Shown here piece after piece: positions 57,961 through 64,000 of a stretch of 64,000 nt of DNA. The number at the start of each line of letters is the position of its first letter. Within the stretch, counting starts at the first letter, position 1. A program made the translations under genes and the position numbers. The notes beneath the pieces are model-generated. The model did no database searches. It was given only the letters and a program-made list of their open reading frames with translations, and was not told where the DNA came from. Source of the DNA: Luscinia megarhynchos (lineage: Eukaryota > Chordata > Aves > Passeriformes > Turdidae); contig CM067592.1 in NCBI GenBank assembly GCA_034336665.1, positions 50,857,783-50,921,782 on the forward strand, given 5' to 3'.

Positions 57961-59961
57961 ACTGGCATCCTCATTTTGAGTATATGTCTGATACAGGCTT
58001 TTCTTATTCGTGTTTACATCAGCAGGTCAGGCAATCTGAGAGTACAGGCAGAGTAAGACGTTCCCTTTTTGGATTTTCGTTTATTTCAGTGGGAAGATTT
58101 AAATAGTTCTCCAAATCAAGTCAAATCAGAGCAGATCAAGTAATAGAGCTCTCATAATTCTTAGAAAAAATATTTCATGGACTGAAAAGTCCTAAGTTTA
58201 GGTCTTTAGTATGCACAAAAGTAAAAAAAATCATTGTTCTTTTGAAGATTAAAAAGAACTGGCCATGAAGAATTTTACAGCCAGGTTTGTTTTCTGAAGA
58301 TTTAGAAAGCTGTACATCCCCTCTGAAAGAAAAGGTATTAAATGTTTTGATAATAATAGAACTTGTCCTTCTTTAGAAATGGGTTAATAAGAAGTAGATA
58401 TTTCTGAGGTTCAGCGCTGGATAATTTTGATTTTTAGCACAACACAGCAGTACTAGATAATATCAAAAGACATAGATTACCAATTGCTGTCTTTTTATCA
58501 GCTAAGAGAAAATTTGGCAAACTTCAAGCTGTTTTATTAAAACAGAAGGCACTTCCACAGTATTACAGTCGTCTTGAAATTAATCTCTTTTTTACACTAT
58601 GCTGTACCTGAATCATAAATTACTTCAATGACAATTGCATAGATATCACTTAAGGATGCAAATTTATGTGAATTGAAACACCCACTTTTTCAAATGAATA
58701 GCTAATGCTCAAGTATGGCTGTTTATTGCTCCCATGCACAATATATAGCAGCAGGAGCACAAATATAATAGAAATATCTGGAAGAGAAAGTAAAATTTTA
58801 TACACAATTCCTAATTTATTGTACAAATGAGAACTGGGAAAATAAGGAAGAAATATTCAGGCATATAAAGATTAAAATGGAACACTTCTGTTACAAAGCT
58901 ATTTGCATTCCTTTAAGAAAAAGTCTATACTGCCATGTGAGAAAATGGAAAATTCTTTTAACTTTAACACATGGTGTAGATCCCTATATTCATGGTTAAT
59001 TCTTAGTTTTGTACCGTTCAGTACTTGGTACAAATGTCAGAGATTAATGTGGCCTTGTGCTAACTCCCTACATCTGTGACTAATAAGCCTTGTGTCAGCT
59101 AATGCTTCCTTGTTTACTTACATCAGTGATTAATGAGTACTAGCTGATAGCTTACTTTTGAAAACAAGGATTGTGTGTCAGAGCAAAGAATGATGAGACA
59201 AGTACATTATGACCTGACCACATATTTGAGATACTTTCAAGGAGAAAAGATTTATCAGAAGACCTGGAACCATATCTAAACAAGCCCACTGAAATAATTA
59301 ACATATATGCATGTATTCAGGAAAATGATGGATTTGTATTAGTTTCAGAAATATAACCAATCTGTTAGGTTACAGGCATGCATGCTTTGAGGGGAAAGCC
59401 CCATCCTTCCAGTGTAGATAATAAAGTAATATCAACTATCTAACCTAGTAAAATGTGTAGGAGAGTTTATTTCCTGGTTTTCAGTGACAACCATTATTAT
59501 TTTTTTCTTCCTGATTGAAAAAAAAAAAAAAACAACCTCTTTAACTAAATAGTTCATTATGATACATAATAAATACCAAACAGAGTGGTTCTGAGTGGTT
59601 TTCTAGTGTTGTGCTAATGATAACACCTCTATGATTTACAAAGACTATTATCAAGACCCAGGTACCATTAAAAATTTTCTAAAAGATATTTTGACAGCAG
59701 CTGAAACCCAGATTTTCCTCAGGGTAACAGATAAGATCCATTCTTATAATTGTATTGCAGCTTTAAAATGTGCCACTGTTTTGTACTATCACAGGTTACA
59801 ATGTGAGCACTGAGAATGTTGGGGAGTTGTGACAAATAAAAAATACTTATGTTAGCTGTTTGGACACTCAGCATGAGATATTGCTGGGAATTTTCTGTAA
59901 TCAAGTGTCTGGAAACTTAATTTTGAAAAATGGATAATGAAAGTCTACATAAATATTCACA
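57961..59961. other. AT-rich unique-looking DNA
   Basis: No gene recognised. A poly-A tract lies at 59518-59532 and a GCATGCATGC palindrome near 59374. A stretch around 59380-59430 with AATAAAG after GGGGAAAGCCCC is faintly LTR-like but was not called. Confidence 0.45.
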
Positions 59962-60330
59962 GGGCAGGAAACCCTTACACCAAGGATGAGGAAAAGGCTG
60001 AGGTACTTAATGCCTTCTTTGTCTCAGTCTTCATGAGAGGACCAGTTGCACATAGGGCAACCAGTCCCCTGAGCTGGTACACAGGGACAGGGAGCAGCAC
60101 AGACCTCCTGTAACACAGGAGGGAATAGTTTGTGATGTGCTGTGCCACTTAGACACTGAAGGACTCAGGCGGCTGGATGATATTCTCCATCCCTGGAGGT
60201 GCTCGAAAAGAAACTCAGTGTGATACTTACTGCTATGGTTTAGTTGATATGATGGTGTTCAGCCAAAGGTTGAATTTATATCTTGGAGCTCTTTTCCAAG
60301 ATGAACTATCCTAGGATTCTATAAAATTAT
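59962..60330 (+). mobile_element. CR1 LINE with large internal deletion, plus orientation
   Basis: The left part (59962 to about 60183) is CR1 ORF2 sequence just before the RT core. It encodes the familiar KAEVLNAFF-SVF motif (here EEKAEVLNAFFVSVF), followed by CCCCTGAGCTGG and GTGCTGTGCCACTTAGACAC. At about 60184 it jumps directly to the extreme 3' part, CCATCCCTGGAGGTGCTCG. It then runs to GAGCTCTTTTCCAAGATGAA and an ATTCTAT-type tail at about 60325. Roughly the whole RT domain and most of the 3' region are missing between the two halves. Non-coding. Confidence 0.85.
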
Positions 60331-62613
60331 CGCTGAAATAGAGTACCAGCTTTAAATGAATTTTAATCTACTGGAATTCCTTATTAATCAAAATGCTATT
60401 TTTCATAAAATTTTGGAAATCATGTTACAGTTGAAGACAATGCTCCACTTTCGAGGTATATTATAAGTGCTATTAGTTAAGTTGCTGATATTACTTACTT
60501 GTTAACAAAACCAGAGGATGTTCATATGTGGGACCCATAACTTTTAGCACCACACCCTTAGCAAACCACAGGGAGAGGAGCAATGCAGTAGATATGTGGT
60601 AAGAATCATCATCTTTACATCAAGACATTAAAGATAACTTGCAACCACAGCTCACAGGCAGTAGGACACAAGCCCTTAGCACTTAACCTATAGCAGGAGG
60701 GAAATCGTGAGAAGGTCAGTGTCTTTGAGCCATCAACCATAGAAACTGCATCCCATGGGTGAGTGAAAAAGAGCCTTAGACAAGATATGTGACTTGAGAT
60801 CGAATCCTGTATTTTGTAATGAAAAATATCTTCCTGAGCCATAAGTCAGCCAGAGGCTTCTTTAAAGAAATTGTAGCTTAGAGGTGAAATGTGATGGTAG
60901 GTCAGAGAAAACATCCAACAGAAAAGAATATCAAGGATACAAAGTCTGGAATACCCACGGAAAACACCACATGGTACAAAGAGAGCCTCTCAGCAGCACT
61001 GAGGTTAAGCCAGGTACAAAGCACACATGCCCACTCCCAGCTGTCTTGTGTGGGGACAGCAGAAGCCCCCTGAGTTCCTGCACCAGGAGTGATAAGCACA
61101 CCGCAGGGATGGCCTGCTAGCACGTTTGTCTGTCTGCTCCATGCTTTGTGGATTAGCCAATTCATAATATTTCTGTGCTCATGCAGTCTGTATAATGCTG
61201 CGGTGGGTAGGAAACCCTGTGTGTGCTGTGCCTCGATTCTGCCCTCTTTAGAAGGTTTTTAAAAAGGAAGAGTTACACTTTTTAAAATTCTTTATGCATT
61301 TGATGGACTATGTATAACAGGGACACTTTAGATTTTTATCTACCCTATCCCAAGGGCTTGACTCTCCCTTCCAGGGTGAACAGCTGGAAATTTCTTTGCA
61401 AAAGCATTTAGACAACTACCATAAGCACTGTGGAAGAACTGAGTGTGAGAGAGGGCAGGAGCAAATTCCCTTTGAGACTGACTTTGTTATTAATTCTGAG
61501 GGGAGTCAGAACATAGTATTTACCTGTCCTTAGCAGTCCAGCTGGACTGTGTGAGTCAAAAGGAGGATCCAACACCTAAGCCTGTGATGTCCCTTCTACT
61601 TGATGTACAGCTGTTTTGTACTTCACATTCTTAATTTCAGCCATCTTTTCTGTAGGCTAAGTATGGCACAGTGCTTAAAACTCAGTGATTTGGTGTGCTT
61701 CTTTTTCACAATACCTGGTCTGGGATTATAGGCAGTCTTTGGTGCTGTGATTAGTTCTGTAAGATTTGGGTCTGGGGGCTTGGCTCAGCTTCACTTGCTA
61801 CTTTACTCAGCAGCATGTTGACTAGTGCTGGGATATTTGTCATAGAAACCAAAAAACCTCGTGATGCTCCTGGACTAATAGTATTGCAATATTTTTTAAT
61901 AATGAAACAAAATTGTATATGGGGCTCCAAGAAAATCAAAGAAGTCAAAAAAGCAACAGAGAAAATTCAAAGGTCAGACTTTCCAGGGACTTCCTGGAAC
62001 TGATCTGATGAATACCAACATGGCTGATGTCTGCCTGTCCAGTAGAAACCCATTAGGTTCCCTCAGTAGGAATAGTGAATGTACCAACATTTCCCCTAGC
62101 TACCTTTTACATCTATTAAACATTAGGTAATTGCTAATATAAATTATATATGACTCTGCCTGCACAGTCTCATTCTCAAGATGACCAGTTGCAAATTACC
62201 TGATAGAGGAACGGATGAAATGTGCCTTGTCACTCTGTCTATTGGGAAGAAAAAAAAGAGGCTGTTTCCAAGAATTTATCCTAGCTTATCTCATGTCCCA
62301 CCCTGAAAATATTTCTTCTAACTTTATGCCAAATAATAGGATAATTTAATTTACTTGAATGTTTCACTAAAACAAATAAATTAAAATAAATATTTTTGAG
62401 CCATTAATAAAAGTAGAATAGGTCTATTTTCATGGATTTTGTTGATTTCTTTTTCATGTTATATTGTCTATGAGATACTTTATTTAATAATTTTCCTCAG
62501 GTTTTTACAAGAGTGAAACTTAAATACAGACCATACAGGTCTGTATTGGCACATTGGAACTCTGTGAGGTCCTGAATTTGCTAACCTATAGTCCTCTTTA
62601 GATGATAGAAATC
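60331..62613. other. Unique-looking DNA
   Basis: No gene recognised. 60960-61260 is GC-richer, with overlapping short frames on both strands, none with a recognisable domain. A perfect 10-bp hairpin lies at 62523-62547. Confidence 0.5.
62523..62547. repeat. Perfect 10-bp hairpin, 5-nt loop
   Basis: AATACAGACC (62523-62532) and GGTCTGTATT (62538-62547) are exact complements. It lies 67 bases from the LTR at 62614. Confidence 0.75.
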
Positions 62614-63945
62614 TGTCATGGTTTGATATTGGCCAATTGCCAAGCACCCACGAAAGTCTGCTATAGTTGGGCAGAGGAGTGGGAAAAAAAAATATTGAAG
62701 TGCACATGAGTTAAGATAAGGATTGGGACAAAATACTCTAAGGGCAAAACAGGTTCAAAGTTAAAGGCATAGAGCAAATTTATTATTAACAAAGTCAGAG
62801 GAGGATAATGAGAAGTAAATAAAAGCCTTTAAAACACCTTGTTTCCCCTCCAGCCTCTCCCTCCTTCTCACGGACAGGGCAGGAAGACAGGGCATGGGGG
62901 TTTTGGTCAGTTTGTCACTTGAGATCTTTTTCTGTTCGCTCAGAGACAGAAGATTTTCTCTGCTATGCCGTGGGGTTCCTCCCACTGCCAAACAGTCTTC
63001 CCAAAACCATTGTGGCGTGGTCACTGGTCCACAGGGTGCAGTCTTTTAAGGATTGGCTCTAGTTTGGAAGCCAGGGCTCTCTCTGTCTCTGGAAGCAGGG
63101 CCTCTCTCTGCTCGGGTCTCCCACCAGACCACACCTTTCTCTGGCATCCACCTGCTCCATCGTGAGCACTTTTCTCACAGCCTGCAGGTGGATCTCTGCA
63201 CCCCCTGTGGACTCCGTGCATTACAGAGGACCATTTGTTTTGCCATACTCCTCACCACAGAGGCCTGCAGAGGAATCTCGGCTCCAACGCTTGGAGCACC
63301 TCCTCCCCTCTTCCTTTGCCACTGTCCTTGGTGTCACCGTGTTGTTTTCCCTCGCATGTCCTCCCTTCCTCCTCTTCTCTGACGGTCTGTAGGTACCACT
63401 GCCAGCAAGCTCCCCTGACTCAAAGGTTCTTGCAGGATGCAGGTGCCGAGCGGTCGCTCTGCCCTGGTTCCAGTCGGGAATCGCGCTCCGTGTTCCCGTT
63501 GCCGGCCGGGCCCGTGGCCGCGGGCAGCGGTGGCACGGCCGTGCTGGTGCTGTTCAGTGCCTCCCTCCATGGGGAGCAGGGGAAGGGGGAGCCACTGCCC
63601 TGCCCCGCCCTCTTGGCCTTGCATGGCTGGCTGGGGGCAGCCAAGCAGGCAGGCTCACTGTGGGCCACGCCATGGTGGGGCCGTGGTGGCACATCCCCAG
63701 CGCCGCGCTGGCGATGGCCCCCGGCAGCGCTTTGCTGCCTCTGGAAACAACTGCACCCCTGCTGTTCTGGTTTTCTTCTAAATATGTCACCACAGAGGTG
63801 TTACTAACCTTCTAATTGGACCAGCAGCGTGTCCAGCTTCAGAGCCATCAGAGATTGGCTCTGTCAGACGTGGTGGAAGTTTCCTGCAGCTTCTCTCTCT
63901 GTGGCACCATCTGCTATCAAAAATTTAGGCTGTGCCAAATCAACA
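62614..63945 (-). mobile_element. Endogenous retrovirus LTR, about 1.33 kb, minus orientation
   Basis: On the plus strand it reads as the complement of a songbird LTR I recognise. The left end TGTCATGGTTTGATATTGG is the element's 3' end, and GCACCCACGAAAG and GATAATGAGAAGTAAAT follow in order. The AATAAA signal on the minus strand corresponds to TTTATT at 62779-62784. Then comes a CpG-rich middle (about 63430-63740), then CTGGAAACAACTGCACCCC, CTGCTGTTCTGGTTTTCTTC, AAATATGTCACCACAGAGG and TTGGCTCTGTCAGACG. The right end CCAAATCAACA is the complement of the 5' TGTTG start. It belongs to the same broad family as 11683-12732. No target-site duplication or partner LTR is seen; probably a solo LTR. 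The frames at 62761-63807 on both strands are repeat-derived, although one reaches 190 codons. Confidence 0.85.
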
Positions 63946-64000
63946 CAGCATATTGCATAAATCAAGGGAAAACTTAAATATTGGTTTACCAATTTAGAAA
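63946..64000. other. Right flank, AT-rich
   Basis: Fifty-five bases of AT-rich DNA after the LTR. Nothing recognised. Confidence 0.5.

Noticed and set aside
63235..63807. 190-codon plus-strand frame, the longest in the window
   Set aside because: It lies inside the minus-oriented LTR, on the antisense strand, in GC-rich DNA where stops are rare; LTRs do not encode proteins of this kind.
1..64000. tRNA, rRNA, U-snRNA genes and CRISPR arrays
   Set aside because: No B-box-like TTCGAATC context, no rRNA core motifs, no U6-type signature and no regularly spaced direct repeats were seen by eye; a covariance-model search would be decisive.

Overview
The window looks like an avian (probably passerine) nuclear chromosome segment with no gene that I can identify. 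The evidence is AT-rich non-coding DNA, many CR1 LINE copies in both orientations, several solo-type retroviral LTRs whose ends and polyadenylation regions resemble LTR families I know from songbird genomes, and expanded pentanucleotide microsatellites, one of them growing out of a CR1 tail. LTR and CR1 assignments rest on remembered consensus features, not on a database search. No bacterial-type gene organisation, rRNA, tRNA or CRISPR array is visible. The long open frames sit in repeats or are short and unrecognised, so the segment is either a gene desert or the interior of very large introns.

Layout. 1-8073 is AT-rich DNA with only weak open frames (1018-1182 plus, 214-405 minus). 8074-12732 is a cluster of three different LTRs: 8074-8417, 9203-10760 (carrying a GC-rich minisatellite) and 11683-12732. 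12733-17153 is unique-looking DNA that contains an almost perfect 82-nt foldback at 14801-14882. 17154-19772 holds two more LTRs (17154-17738 and 18443-19137) and a CR1 3' end (19345-19772). 19773-27529 is mostly unique and carries several plus-strand segments bounded by good splice signals, plus a 25-copy TTTTC array. 27530-28905 is a 1.4-kb CR1 in minus orientation, followed by smaller CR1 pieces at 29590 (minus) and 34205 (plus).

34498-40214 is unique-looking. 40215-40565 is a CR1 copy whose tail continues into a 294-bp compound array that changes ATTCT to GTTCT to GTTCC to GCCTA. More CR1 follows at 42575 (plus) and 42690 (minus). 43271-59961 is largely unique, with a small GC-richer, coding-like patch at 48928-49324 on both strands. 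A CR1 copy with a large internal deletion lies at 59962-60330. A 1.3-kb LTR in minus orientation (62614-63945), related to the one at 11683, nearly closes the window.

No set of genes working together can be described. The observations most worth checking are the 14.8-kb foldback, the CR1-seeded microsatellite gradient, the exon-like segment at 49220-49324 with the opposing open frame beside it, and the run of splice-bounded segments at 22.5-26.6 kb.
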